Source of the DNA: Dryas octopetala
Lineage: Eukaryota; Streptophyta; Magnoliopsida; Rosales; Rosaceae
Reading direction: 5' to 3'
NCBI GenBank assembly: GCA_963921425.1
Contig: OY992835.1
Location: forward strand, 11,036,001-11,100,000
Length of the DNA stretch: 64,000 nt
Shown here: piece by piece, positions 34,605 to 45,755 of the stretch
Numbering within the stretch: the first letter of the stretch is position 1
Layout: each line of letters begins with the position of its first letter
The notes under the pieces: model-generated
What the model was told of the DNA's origin: nothing
What the model saw: only the letters and a program-made list of their open reading frames with translations
Databases searched by the model: none
Position numbers and translations under genes: made by a program

Positions 34605-35622
34605 GATGTTACCATTTTCTTGATGTTTGGTTCAAGAAAATGGTAACTTGGATCAAGAAAATGATAACTTACCATTTTTTGGAAAAAACGTTACCATTTC
34701 TTGAGAAAAAAAATCAAAAAAATGGTAACTTTGGTCAAGGTTGGGCTTGGTTACCACTTTTTTGATCAAAGTTACCATTTTCTTGATTGAACAATCAAGA
34801 AAGTGGTAACGTTTTTTTCTTGGCTGATTTGGTTACCATTTTGTTGAGGATTGAATCAAGAAAATGGTAACTTGGATGAACAAAATGGTAACTTACCATT
34901 TCTTGAGCCAATGTTAACATTTCTTGAGGGAAAAAATCAAGAAAATGGTAAGTTTGGTGAAGCTTGGGCTGGGTTACCACATTCTTGAACCAAATTACCA
35001 TTTTCTTGATCGATCGATCAAGAAAGTGGTAACGTGTTTTGCTTGGCTGATTTGGTTACTATTTTCTTGATGTTTGGTTCAACAAAATGGTAACTTTGAT
35101 CAAGAATGTGGTAACTTACCATTTCTTGAGAAAATGTTACCATTTCTTGAGGAAAAAAATCAAGAAAGTGGTAAATTTGGTCAAGATTGGCCTTGGTAAC
35201 CATATACTTGAACCAAGTTACCATTTTCTTGATCGAATGATCAAGAAAGTGGTAACGTGTTTTGCTTGACTGATTTGGTTACCATTTTCTTCATGATTGG
35301 TTCAAGAAAATGGTAACTTTGATCAAGAATGTGGTAACTTACCATTTCTTGAGAAAATTTTACCATTTCTTGAGAAAAAAGATCAAGAAAATGGTAAGTT
35401 TGGTCAAGATTGGGCATGGTTACCACATTCTTGAATCAAGTTACCATTTTCTTGGTCGAACGATCAAGAAAGTGGTAACGTTTTTTACCCCACTGATTTG
35501 GTTACCATTTTCTTGATGTTTGGTTGAAGAAAATGGTAATTTCAATTAAGAAAATGGTAAATTACCATTTCTTGAGAAAAAAGATCAAGAAAATGGTAAG
35601 TTTGGTCAAGATATAATTTTGT
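34605..35622. repeat. 223-bp array, block C
   Basis: Four to five units; equivalent positions recur at 35087 and 35310. Same composition as array A. Confidence 0.92.
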
Positions 35623-35714
35623 GATTGCATGTTCAAACCGGATTGGCAAACAGGAGCTAGTTTTTAATACTCAGAGAATGCAATTGCCTTTTCATCTATA
35701 TACAGTTGCATGCG
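35623..35714 (+). repeat. ~90-bp block-edge motif, copy 8
   Basis: Right-edge type, nearly identical to copy 1 over the whole motif (CAAACCGGATTGGCAAACAG, GAGCTAGTTTTTAA). Confidence 0.9.
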
Positions 35715-35806
35715 TAGGTGGTTACCACATTCTTGATGTAAAGTTACCATATTCTTGAATATAAGATCAAGAAACTAGTAACTTGGGTTTTAGACAGTTT
35801 TCTGAA

Positions 35807-35927
35807 GTTACCATTTTTTTGATGCATCCCTCAAGAAAGTGGTAACTCGTAGTCAAGATTTGGTAAGTAACCAAATCTTGACTGAGTTACCACTTTCTTG
35901 AGGGATGCATCAAACAAATGGTAAAAC
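35807..35927. repeat. Long foldback upstream of promoter C
   Basis: Same design as 1636-1756, with ~58-bp arms and loop AAGTA. Both arms have CCATT where copy A has CCACT, so the paired positions have changed together. Confidence 0.85.
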
Positions 35928-36040
35928 CCAAATCACACAGAATTTCCGCTCATCTCACTCTCCATTCAAAATAAATAACCTAGCCTCTCACCCAGACCCT
36001 CTCTCGCCGCCCTCGCCCTCTCAGTCTCTCACTCTCTCGG
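35928..36040 (+). promoter_or_regulatory. Promoter and leader C
   Basis: Copy of the shared leader, ending at CACTCTCTCG|GTAAGC, a good donor. It precedes the DSK2/VSR chimera in the same orientation. Similarity to leader A is lost beyond this donor. Confidence 0.6.
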
Positions 36041-36951
36041 TAAGCTATCCCTCCTCTCTTTCGCTTTGTAGCATTCTCTCTACCTCATCCTCTTGGGTTT
36101 CTTCTTTATCAAATAGGGTTTCAAATTAGGGGTTTTTTTGGGGTTTATGTTTTTCTTCAAATTAGGGGTTTTCTTAGGTTTGTTTGTTTCTTCAAATTAA
36201 CTACACCTTCGTCCGACACTGGAGTCTCCCATTTTCTGCTTATCAAGGTTTTTTTTTCATTTTGGGGTTTTTATTTTTCTTCTGCATTTGGGATAGTTAC
36301 AAGTTTGGTTTTTGGGCATGTTCGGCTCCGCATTTGGGTTTTGCATCTCACAGAGAGTGCAAAAAAAGACTAAGACAAGGAAATAGCCTTGTCCTTACCT
36401 ACTGGCAGTGGCCCTGTTTACCTCACCATCATCGACGTACCCACTCGCATCCTCAAATATTGAGATATGGGTTGGTTGCTGCTATATCCAACTCCTCCAG
36501 CAAATTTATGGACATATGAGTGAGAAACCGTAGCCTTAAAACAGTTCTTTTATGTACTACTGAATTTGTAGATCTCACTGGCGCTATCAGATGCTCGGCC
36601 TTTCTATCTCAATTCAATCTCTGTTTTTGTTTTTGTATTTTTTTCTTTTTTAAATCTATTTATGTTGTCAATCAAAGTATATTTGGTTGAATTTTGTTGT
36701 AGGTTTTTGGTAGTTCTCTGTATCTATGTGAATCTGGTGTTGGTTTTATAAATTTCTTTATGATTTGGTATTATAGATCAACACTTAATCCTGCTGGATG
36801 TTCTGAGGCAAGAATAAAAAAAAAAAAATCTGGCCTGAAGTTCCAGTTTTTGATATGCTTCCTTAATCCTTAGTTCTAAAATTATTTCTTCCCTTTTTCC
36901 TAATATAATTAGATATCCAAGTGTATATATTGAGGTGAGATTTTGAAACAG

Positions 36952-37134
36952 GATACTCGAACTTTGTTTACATGGGCTCTTGATGGTGAAATTCTTGTTC
37001 TTAACATTACCCAACAACAGATTTTTGCCTCCAACCCCCAATTAAATAGCATCAATGATTGCAGTTCTCATTTAAGAGGAATGATGCAAAACCCTGAATT
37101 TCTTTGTCAGTTGGCTTCTCCTGAGAATATGCAG
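36952..37134 (+). pseudogene. Captured DSK2 (ubiquilin) exon
   Basis: After a CAG acceptor the frame runs openly to a GTATGG donor. It contains SNPQLNS and LRGMMQNPEFLCQLASPENM, matching the STI1/ubiquilin repeat region of plant DSK2 (NPQLREMMQNPEFLRQL-SPE-MQ). The first half (DTRTLFTWALDGEILVLN) is not recognised. The ubiquitin-like and UBA domains are absent. It would be an exon of the chimera driven from leader C. Confidence 0.8.
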
Positions 37135-37959
37135 GTATGGTAATGAGTTACTAGCTTGCTTTTGGAATTTTGAAGTGTTTGTTTACCTAGGCTACCCAAT
37201 TCACATGAGAAGTCTACTGGATTGGGTTTCTACTTTGTAGTTGTTTTGGTTTGTCGTATTTCTTTCTACTTTTTTTGTTTGTATGAACCTCTTGTATCAC
37301 TTTGGCGGTTTTCCTTTTAATGGTTGAAGTATTTTCTATTTTTCTTTTTTAGGAACATGTTTTGGGTTGGGATCATTGTAAATTGTGGAGTTGGAAATTA
37401 ATAAAGCTATGTAAGGTCTTGATGCATGTTTTAAGTGAACTGCAATGAGTAAGGGAATATGTTGGTTTTGACTTGCAATAGAGCAGATGTAATTGGACAC
37501 TTGATGAAATTTATATGAATAATACTTGAGAAATGTTTAGCCTTTTCTTTTCCTTAGATGATGCTGGTTCAGATCAATTTGTAGCTTTCAACTAAATTTA
37601 TCACTTGTTATGGTTTTCTTTTGTAGGTTTGTATGTCAAGGGTAGTTAGTACGTACTCTGCATTGGGGTTTATTAGTTTTTTTGTAGTTGCGTGTGAATT
37701 ATTGGAAAGATTTTCAAACATGTCATGCAGATTGGCCTGTAATGAGTTACAAGGAATTGTGTTAATGCATATTGGACTATAATGAGTTCCACAAAGCTAG
37801 GAAGACTGATATTTTGATTAACATACTCTGCAGTTGAAGGAGCATTTGAGGATGAGAATACTGGTATGTTTACTTTCTTATCTATTTTGTTTAATTTGTT
37901 TTCTATGTAAATGTCATCATAAGAAGGAAAAATTGATAACTTTTATTGCTGCTTTTGTA
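37135..37959 (+). other. Intron-like spacer between DSK2 and VSR pieces
   Basis: T-rich, with a short AG/GT-bounded island (37834-37861, LKEHLRMRIL). No other gene content is seen. Confidence 0.4.
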
Positions 37960-38969
37960 CTGTGACAACTGATCCAGCTGTTTGTTTGAGTACTGGTAAG
38001 CCCCTCTTGTTAGTATGGTGTTTTATTATCTGTTTGTTATTTTTTCATTCTGGGCTTGAATGTTGTGTTCACTATTTATTCATGGTAGATGTTGAGACGA
38101 ATGCGTGCTTGGATAACAATGGTGGTTGCTGGCAAAATAAAGCAGCCAACCTCACAGCCTGCAAGGTATAGATCATAACTTACTAGCTCATCACATGCTT
38201 TTTGACAAATCAGAAAATCGTGTATTTTAACTCCTCTTCTTTGGGACTTCAGCTCGCATACTCAGGATACATTTCGTGGGAGGGTTTTTGAGTGCCCCCT
38301 AGTTGATGGTGTGCAGTTCAAAGGAGATGGTTACACTAGCTGTGAAGGTAAAACGAAAAAACTATATATTTTTTGTTTATGTCAAAAAAGACATGAAAAT
38401 TAAATAGAGAAGGCAAAAGTGTGGTTAAAAAAAACTGTGGATTTTTTTAATGCTCCTGGTTTTGCATTCAAGTTGGTCAAAAGGTTTGATCAGGATTTAA
38501 TGATCCTAGTTGTTTATATCTAGATATTGCAGACTTAGTTCTAAAAATAAATATGTATGGGTTACAGATCAATGGAAATCTGCACTGAAATTTCAGTGCT
38601 TATATTCTTCTTCATGTTAATCAAATTATAGCTAGAATACTTCCACTTTGCAAAAGTTTTCCTTTTGTTGCACATTGTATTTCAATATATTAATATTACC
38701 ATTGGCTTCCAGCGAGTGGGCCTGGGAGGTGCAAGGTAAACAATGGAGGTGGTTGGCATGAAGCTCAAGATGGACATGCATATTCTGCTTGTACGGTAAG
38801 TGATCTTTATGTGTTCCCTTTTTTAAAAAAAAAAAAAAAAAACCAAACATTCTGCTCTTGGAAAATATATTTATTTTAAATTCCTATTATTTCTCTAAAC
38901 ATGATGATGGAGAGGTCAAATACAAGTGTCCTGCTGGGTTTAAAGGTGATGGTGTCAAAAGTTGTGAAG
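37960..38969 (+). pseudogene. Captured vacuolar sorting receptor (VSR) fragment, EGF-repeat region
   Basis: Five exon pieces with introns: about 37962-37995 ([10 protein letters not shown]), 38089-38165 ([20 protein letters not shown] then NLTACK), 38266-38347 ([20 protein letters not shown] then DGYTSCE), 38713-38795 (GPGRCKVNNGGGWHEAQDGH then AYSACT) and about 38898-38969 (DDGEVKYKCPAGFKGDGVKS then CE). This is the EGF-like region of plant VSR/BP-80 proteins in native exon order and phase. Two disulfide cysteines are changed: NNGGCW to NNGGGW, and CECP to FECP. The last exon lacks an AG acceptor at its expected edge. The protease-associated domain, membrane segment and tail are missing. Confidence 0.92.
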
Positions 38970-39079
38970 GTAAGAGAAATTAACGTCTTGGTATTTTTTG
39001 TTGTTGTTTTTCAATTTCACTGTAATAGGAAATAAATCTAGTAATGCATCGATGTCTAAATAGCTCAAGTTCAGAAATT

Positions 39080-39499
39080 AAAGTCATGTTTTTGTACTGT
39101 GACAACAATGGTTCGATGCAATATATTGCCAATTTTGAAGGTAATCAACGCCCAGCCTGGGGATGCAAAGGGACTAATGTAAGTGAACGTTTTTGTTAAG
39201 TTTGGCCGACCATTTGTGCAACCAAAACATTGAAATGTCATAATGCATGTGTTTTGTATTAGGGTAAGGCTGACTGCCATGGCTGGATATGGGTAGATGA
39301 GTACAAGAACTGTGGATTCACCAATGTTTCGGCATCACAACCACCCAAAGATACCGGAGTGTCAAATGTCGCGGATTCATCACAAGGGTCAGCTGCCCCT
39401 GATTTATCTCAACAGTCCAGACCCCTAGATTTGGTGGATGAAGAACCTGGGAACGACTATCATTCAGAGTCATCGCCAGACTGCACCCCTGCCAATTAG
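39080..39499 (+). other. Unrecognised Cys-rich terminal exons of the chimeric unit
   Basis: A frame near 39085-39178 reads YCDNNGSMQYIANFEGNQRP then AWGCKGTN, with a GTAAGT donor. It continues from about 39263 as GKADCHGWIWVDEYKNCGFT, followed by a Ser/Pro/Asp-rich tail and a TAG at 39497-39499. Four cysteines with aromatic spacing suggest a small zinc-binding module, loosely like GRF-type fingers in transposon proteins; this is a guess. It is not part of VSR. It may be the native 3' end of the transposon's own gene onto which host pieces were spliced. Confidence 0.4.
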
Positions 39500-40007
39500 C
39501 GTCCATGGTGGCCATCTGACTCATCGTGGTCACCTGATCCTGATGAAATTTACTCCCCGTATTAACAAATGTAATTATAATGTGCAAAACTGGTTGTGAC
39601 GTCACTAAACTTGGCAGGCTACAATCAGGAAGATTGCTGTTACTCTTGATTAATTTTGCAGTTTTCATGTTGTGAGAATTGCTTCTTGGGTATCTGCTTG
39701 GTTATTGTTGTACTAAGACTCAATCTAAGTACTATGGATGAAGTGTATGCTTGGCCATTTTATTTTATGCATTTTGTTCGTTCTGTTGTTTATGGATGTG
39801 AGTAATGTGACTGTGTATATATGAATACGTGGCTGCATTGTTTGGTAAATAAATGACGTATCGGTGTGCATCCTGACAATTATGACAATTAAGTTATTGA
39901 GACGTTAATAAGTTCATGTTCGTTAGTAAATATTCAGGCACTCCAATTTAAACTAGCAGAGGATAATTGGGTATGTTAGACTAGACAAATACATTCATTT
40001 AAGAAGA
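39500..40007. other. 3' flank of unit C, no gene seen
   Basis: AT-rich sequence with a plausible polyadenylation environment (AAATAAATGA at 39846). Minus-strand frames here (39071 and 39318) are shadows of the exons above. Confidence 0.4.
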
Positions 40008-40330
40008 GATGCTGAAAAACATAATGTCATGGGCAGGGGCTTGCCTCTGTAATAATATGCCTTATAGGAACCCTAGTTGTGCGTGAGGATGCAGTAGACC
40101 TATCATTCAATCCCATGCAGAGTTCCATGTGTCCAAGAAGGAGGCAGATTCTTCAACAGATGCTGCCTCTGGCGCGTTTCCAGACTAGTCAAACTGTGTA
40201 ATTTTGGATTGCATGTCAAAACCTGATTGTCAAACAGGAGCTCGTATTTAGCACTCTGAGAATGCAATTGCCCTTTCGTGTATACACAGTTGCAGTGCGA
40301 AACCTTTTTTTGGCCCAGTGATATTCAGCA
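40008..40330 (+). repeat. Pre-array module D (copy of 21225-21545)
   Basis: Same module as in block E, ending in block-edge motif copy 9 (40207-40295). Unlike E, it is followed by the transposase-3'-flank module (40330-40570) and the telomere-like segment before the array. Confidence 0.85.
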
Positions 40331-40733
40331 ACATGTAAATGCTTGATTCTAACATTGCTTGTTTATTAAGTCAAAACTATTACAAGGGGATCAATTAAAT
40401 TTATAGTCTTTATGAAACTAGACAAACTCACATCTCCACGAAAAAGTTAAGTACATGTAGGGAATCAAATTGTAAGAGAAATGAGCTAAAAGGCTTCCGC
40501 CAAAATATATTAGTAGGAACCACAGTTACTGTCTAAATGTATAAATATGAGTGGTTTGGGTTTTGGTTAAATTAGAAACTTAAACTTAAACCCTATATTA
40601 TATATCCTAAATCCTATTGTGTTTTTTTAAAATTTTAAATCCTATAACTTACCCAATACCCTATACCTTAATACTATATTTCATAGTTGGTAATATGGTA
40701 TATAACTATAGAAGCAATTTTGTTCAGAATTTT

Positions 40734-40822
40734 GGATTGCATGTCAAAACCTGATTGTCAAACAGGAGCTTGTATTTAGTAGTCTGCGAATGCAATTGCC
40801 TTTTCGTCTATACACAGTTGCA
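40734..40822 (+). repeat. ~90-bp block-edge motif, copy 10
   Basis: Left-edge type, almost identical to copy 7, directly before array D. Confidence 0.88.
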
Positions 40823-40849
40823 GTGTGAAACGATTTTTGGCCCAGTGAT

Positions 40850-42515
40850 GAAGTTACCATTCTCTTGATGTTTGGTTCAAGAAAATGGTAACTTGGATCA
40901 ACAAAATGGTAACTTACCAATTTTTGACAAAAAGTTACCATTTCTTGAGAAAAAAATCAAGAAAATGGTAACTTTGGTCAAGGTTGGGCTTGGTTACCAC
41001 TTTCTTGATCGAAGTTACCATTTTCTTGATCGAACGATCAAGAAAGTGGTAACGTTTTTGCCCCACTGATTTGCTTACCAGTTTCTTGAGGATTGGTTCA
41101 AGAAAATGGTAACTTGGGTCAAGAAAATGGTAACTTACCATTTCTTGAGAAAAAGTTATCATTTCTTGAGAAAAATAATCAAGAAAATGATAACTTTGGT
41201 CAAGATTTGGCTTCGTTACCATATTCTTGACTGAGGTTACCATTTTCTTGATCGAACGATCAAGAAAGTGGTAACATTTTTTGCCCCACTGATTTGGTTA
41301 CCATTTTCTTGATGTTTGGTTCAAGAAAATGGTAACTTGGATCAAGAAAATGGTAACTTACCATTTCTTGAGAAAAAGTTACCATTTCTTGAGAAAAAAA
41401 ATCAAGATAATGGTAACTTTGGTCAAGGTTGGGCTTGGTTACCACTTTCTTGATCAAAGTTACCATTTTCTTGATCGAACAATCAAGAAAGTGGTAACGA
41501 TTTTTTCTTGGCTGATTTGGTTACCATTTTCTTGAGGATTGGTTCAAGAAAATGGTAACTTGGACCAAGAAAATGGTAACTTACCATTTCTTGAGAAAAA
41601 ATTACCATTTCTTGAGGAAAAAAATCAAGAAAATGGTAACTTTGGTCAAGGTTGGGATTGGTTACCACATTCTTGAACCAAGTTACCATTTTCTTGATCG
41701 AACGATCAAGAAAGTGGTAACGTTTTTTGCTTGGCTGATTTGGTTACCATTTTCTTGAGGATTGGTTCAAGAAAATGGTAACTTCAATCAAGAAAATGGT
41801 AACTTACCATTTCTTGAGAAAAAGTTACCATTTTTTGAGGAAAAAAATCAAGAAAGTGGTAACTTTGGTCAAGATTGGGCTTCGTTACCACATTCTTGAA
41901 CCAAGTTACCATTTTCTTGATCGAATGATCAAGAAAGTGGTAACGTTTTTTGCCCCACTGATTTGGTTACCATTTCTTGAGGATTGGTTCAAGAAAATGG
42001 TAACTTACCATTTCTTGATAAAAAGTTACCATTTCTTGAGGAAAAAAATCAAGAAAATGGTAACTTTGGTCAAGATTGGGCTTGGTTACCATATTCTTGA
42101 ACCAAGTTACCATTTTCTTGATCGAACGATCAAGAAAGTGGTAACGTTTTTTGCCTCACTAATTTGTTACCATTTTCTTGATGTTTGGCAAGAATATGGT
42201 AACTTTGATCAAGAAAATGGTAACTTACCATTTCTTGAGAACAAGTAACCATTTCTTGAGGAAAAAAATCAAAAAAATGGTAATTTTGGTCATGATTGGG
42301 CTTGGTTACCACATTCTTGAACCAAGTTACCATTTTCTTGATCGAACGATCAAAAAAGTGGTAACTTGGTTTGAGGCAAGGTTTTGGTTACCATTCTCTT
42401 GATGTTTGGTTCAAGAAAATGGTAACTTGGATCAAGAATATGGTAAGTTACCACATCTTGATCAAGAGTTACCATTATCTTGAGAGATGCATCAAAAAAA
42501 TGGTAAAACTTGTTT
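40850..42515. repeat. 223-bp array, block D (right-most)
   Basis: About seven units with strong regularity (equivalent points at 41329, 41552 and 41775); one unit near 41990 is shortened. At 42485-42507 only the right arm of the foldback (GATGCATCAAAAAAATGG) remains and there is no promoter leader. This array is the most uniform of the five and points the same way as array A, so the two ends are direct, not inverted. Confidence 0.93.
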
Positions 42516-42554
42516 ACCAGTTCAGCAGGTTATCTATTTTTTTTTTTTTTTTTG

Positions 42555-42577
42555 CTGCAGGCATTCTATGCCTGCAG
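42555..42577. repeat. Perfect 10-bp palindrome near the right boundary
   Basis: CTGCAGGCAT, loop TCT, ATGCCTGCAG, preceded by a T run and followed 18 bp later by the point where sequence shared with 59201 begins. It resembles a Helitron 3' hairpin, but no CTRR end follows. Confidence 0.7.
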
Positions 42578-42594
42578 TCATTATAGAAGCTCCC

Positions 42595-44516
42595 AACAAT
42601 CACCACAATGGGGTGAAGGATCACCACAAGAGGATGAAAGATCACCACAAAGGGGTGAAGGAAAGCTCAAATACGAACAGAGAACACAAATGAGAGAGAA
42701 TGGAGGGAAGGGAGGGAGATGGAGAGAGGCAACTGTAATGAAGGTTGGAGGCAGGTGAGAGAGAGGTAGAGGCGAGTGGGATGAGGGGGAGGTGAGTCGA
42801 CTCTCAAAATGGCGCTTAGAATCTGTGCTCTCTAGTCCTTCTCCACTACTCCTACAACAAAAACCCAAGATTGACTCTATTTAGAAGCTAGATTGCACCT
42901 ACTTTATATCTTATGTGTTGAACAAAAAATTTGATAAATATATATTAATAATTATATTGTTACCCAACATAATTTCACTCTACTCATTTAGGAAATAGAG
43001 TTTTATTATTTAGAGTACGACTCATTCAAGATGGAATACATCTCTTACTTACAATCCCTTGGCTCAAGGGAATACCATTTGATCCCAATTGCAATGAAAC
43101 CAACGTATCATTCTATAAGTGTTTGGATTTCCAATAGATAAAAGACTCATTGAAATGGAATTTATTTGCGATTGCGATTGCACCCATATTTTAGGTTGCC
43201 TACTTACCCATTGCAGGATCAAACCACACGTTGTTCTAAGCTTTTTAGAAATTAAATAGGTGAATGACCCATCTAAATGATTTGAGTAATTTGGGTAGGG
43301 TTTAGAGCCCTTAGATTTGATTTGAGAAATCATTTCAGGGACTTTCGTGTGTATAACTAAGTTCTGGAGAATTTGGACGGATTTGATTTAGAGTCGGTTG
43401 TACTTAAATTTAAATATAGGTTGCGTATGTATCCTTAGAGGAATCAAACCAAACGTAGTTCATAAAAGAATTTGACTTGGTTGGCTTTGTGCCACTTTGA
43501 AGTTGAATTTAGGATTTGGATTTGAGATCGAGATTTGGTTTTGTACCAATTTTAGGGAGATGATTTTGTACCGTTTGAGAAAATTGGTTTTGTACCAATT
43601 GAAAGAGATGGTTTTGTATTATTTGAGAGTTGTATTTGAGTTTTGGGATGGAAGAAATGTGCCCACTAATTATTTTTTATTAATTATTTATTAATTGACA
43701 CATTTTATGTTTTTTAATGGGCGAATGAATTTAGGAAAGAAGTTTGTTTATTTTGTATGAATTATTTGTTAATTGGCAAATTTAAATTATTAATGGGTTC
43801 TCAAAGTTTGAACAAAAACCCATTAAATTTACGGGCTTGAAGGCTTAGTTTTGACCACTGCCCTTGTATTTATTAACCATGCAGTGAGCCCATGAAATTT
43901 GGGGTTGGCCTATAAGTTAACTTTGATGGCCTTTCCTGGACTTGGCGAACTCAACTCCCCGTCGTCTACAATAAAACTACTCCAATAGCCTTCCTTGGTG
44001 ACTTGTAGGATTAATTGATTAATCTCATTTGAATGGCTAGGCACTTTTTTTTATATGTCAAAGATGGAAAAAACAAACATATTTCTTCTTTGGTCTCTCT
44101 GACCTAAATGGATTCCATTGCCACAATCTTTTTATGACTTAGCCAAGCATCCAATTATGCAAAGTCACATGGAGGAGATAGATACGGACCATGCTTGACT
44201 TCTGCTTATATATATTTCCTTTGTGGGGTTTAGCACAGAACTACCAGCTTGGAAAATTAATTTTGGGGGTTCAGATCAGAATCCCCATCTTGTGAGAGAA
44301 TTGATTTATGGAGGGTTCAAATCAGAACCCCCCATCTCTTGAGAGATAATAGATTTATGGGGGAATCTTGAGAGAAAAATGATTTATTGAAAGCAATTTA
44401 TGGGGGGTTCTGTTTCTGAACCCCCAACTCAAGAGATAGAACACCACCATAGGCCACTATCTTGAATTTGAGCTGCAACGGTACATCTTTTTTGAATCCT
44501 TACTGCTCTATTTATA
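42595..44516. repeat. Segmental duplication 1, copy 1 (partner 59201-61075)
   Basis: About 1.9 kb closely similar to 59201-61075, beginning abruptly at AACAATCACCACAAT. It includes the LINE-like 5' segment (42595-42870), the TTTGTACCATTTGAGA short repeats (43540-43630) and a ~60-bp repeat with AGAACCCCC (44262-44440), which is present in more units here than in the partner. No protein gene is supported. Confidence 0.88.
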
Positions 44517-44966
44517 CACTACAAGAAAAAACAGTTTGGACGACGAACCTAGTTCCTCTCCCAAAGTTGATTTTTGGGCGATGAAATGTGTTCGTCGAGT
44601 GTTTGGTCGCCCAAACCATGACGCTCAAGAGTTTGGGCGATGAACTTTTCAATTTTGTCACCCAAAGCTACCTGGGGAGACAAATTTAGTTCGTCTCCTA
44701 AGGTAACTTTGGGCGACGAACATGTGGTTTGTCGCCCAAAGTTAAGCTTAGGCGACGAAATAATTCGTTGCCTAAACATACTTTAGGCGACGAATTAGTA
44801 GTTCCTCTCCCAAAGTATATTTAGACGACGAATTTTGAACAATTCTGTCGCCTAAACATACTTTGGGCAATGAATTAGTAGTTCCTCTCTCAAAGTATAT
44901 TTAGGCGACGAACAATTCCGTCGCCTAAACCTATCAATTCTGTCGCCTAAACCAAAAAAAAAAAGC
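44517..44966. mobile_element. Truncated CACTA transposon end
   Basis: Starts CACTACAAGAAAAAACAG and continues with many TTTGGGCGACGAA/TTCGTCGCC subterminal motifs in both orientations, a classic plant CACTA end. It interrupts sequence that is continuous at 61087 (CTCTATTTATA|GAG). No matching right end with TTCTTGTAGTG is found, so it is a one-ended remnant. Confidence 0.88.
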
Positions 44967-45224
44967 TTTTCATGTGAAGTTAATTAATCTGGTAGACAGA
45001 GTTAGCACAACAATTTGATTTCTTACTCTATTTGTAAATTAGTACTTAGGAGCTGCTCTGCAGGCATAAAAGTTGAGACTATTTTAATTTTTTCTTTTTT
45101 GGCCACTAAGTTGAGACTATGTTTCAATGAAAAACTATGGGTTCGTTTTAGTATCTATTCCTAAATATACCTTGATTCCTACTTTTATCCATGAATTAAA
45201 TTTTAAAACTCTATTATCCGTAAA

Positions 45225-45755
45225 TTTTGAAAAATTCCTGAACTTTTCTTTTTCTAAGTTAAACATATGGAATGGAACAACCCCAACGTATGAAACATCA
45301 TATATATGCTTTTCTTTAGTAGCACCTCAGTAAAAAAAGCAATATCTAGCTGTTGATCACTTCCTCACAGATTGTGAATTGCTCTCTATATCCTTTAATT
45401 TTGTGACAATTCTTAGTGTAATTAGTACTATGAGCACTCTCTTGGTGATGGAAAATACCGTCCATGTGGTACAAGCACTATCTACCAATTTTCTAAGAAT
45501 AATCATTAACAAGAAAACAACTTTGAAACTTGGACTGATGCTGATATATATCCCATATAGTAAATTAGTAAGAGTAGACTTTAAAATAAGCAGGTCCATA
45601 GATCTAATGACAGGTCTTCGCTTTGTTCTCTGTACTGGAAATCGCTTTCCACATAATCAAGCATCTTGAAACTTGTGATTAATTAGCAATCTACATCTAA
45701 CACAAACATGGCCCATCCACAAAGAAACATGCTACTGCAGCCTGCAGATTAGCCA
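45225..45755 (+). repeat. Duplicated receptor-gene upstream region, copy 1
   Basis: Matches 53063-53530 and 61450-62328 (GGAACAACCCCAACRT, AAACATCATATATATGCTTT, AGGTCTTCGCTTTGTTC). It lies upstream of each receptor-like copy and so probably represents the ancestral promoter. Frames at 45379 and 53299 lie in this non-coding repeat. Confidence 0.8.

Noticed and set aside
42555..42590. Helitron 3' end
   Set aside because: A perfect hairpin is present, but no CTRR terminus follows within the usual distance and no Rep/helicase gene is in the window.
45379..45669. 96-codon plus-strand frame, with a similar one at 53299
   Set aside because: It lies in the duplicated non-coding upstream region. The third copy near 61850-62120 does not preserve it, and indels between copies are not multiples of three.
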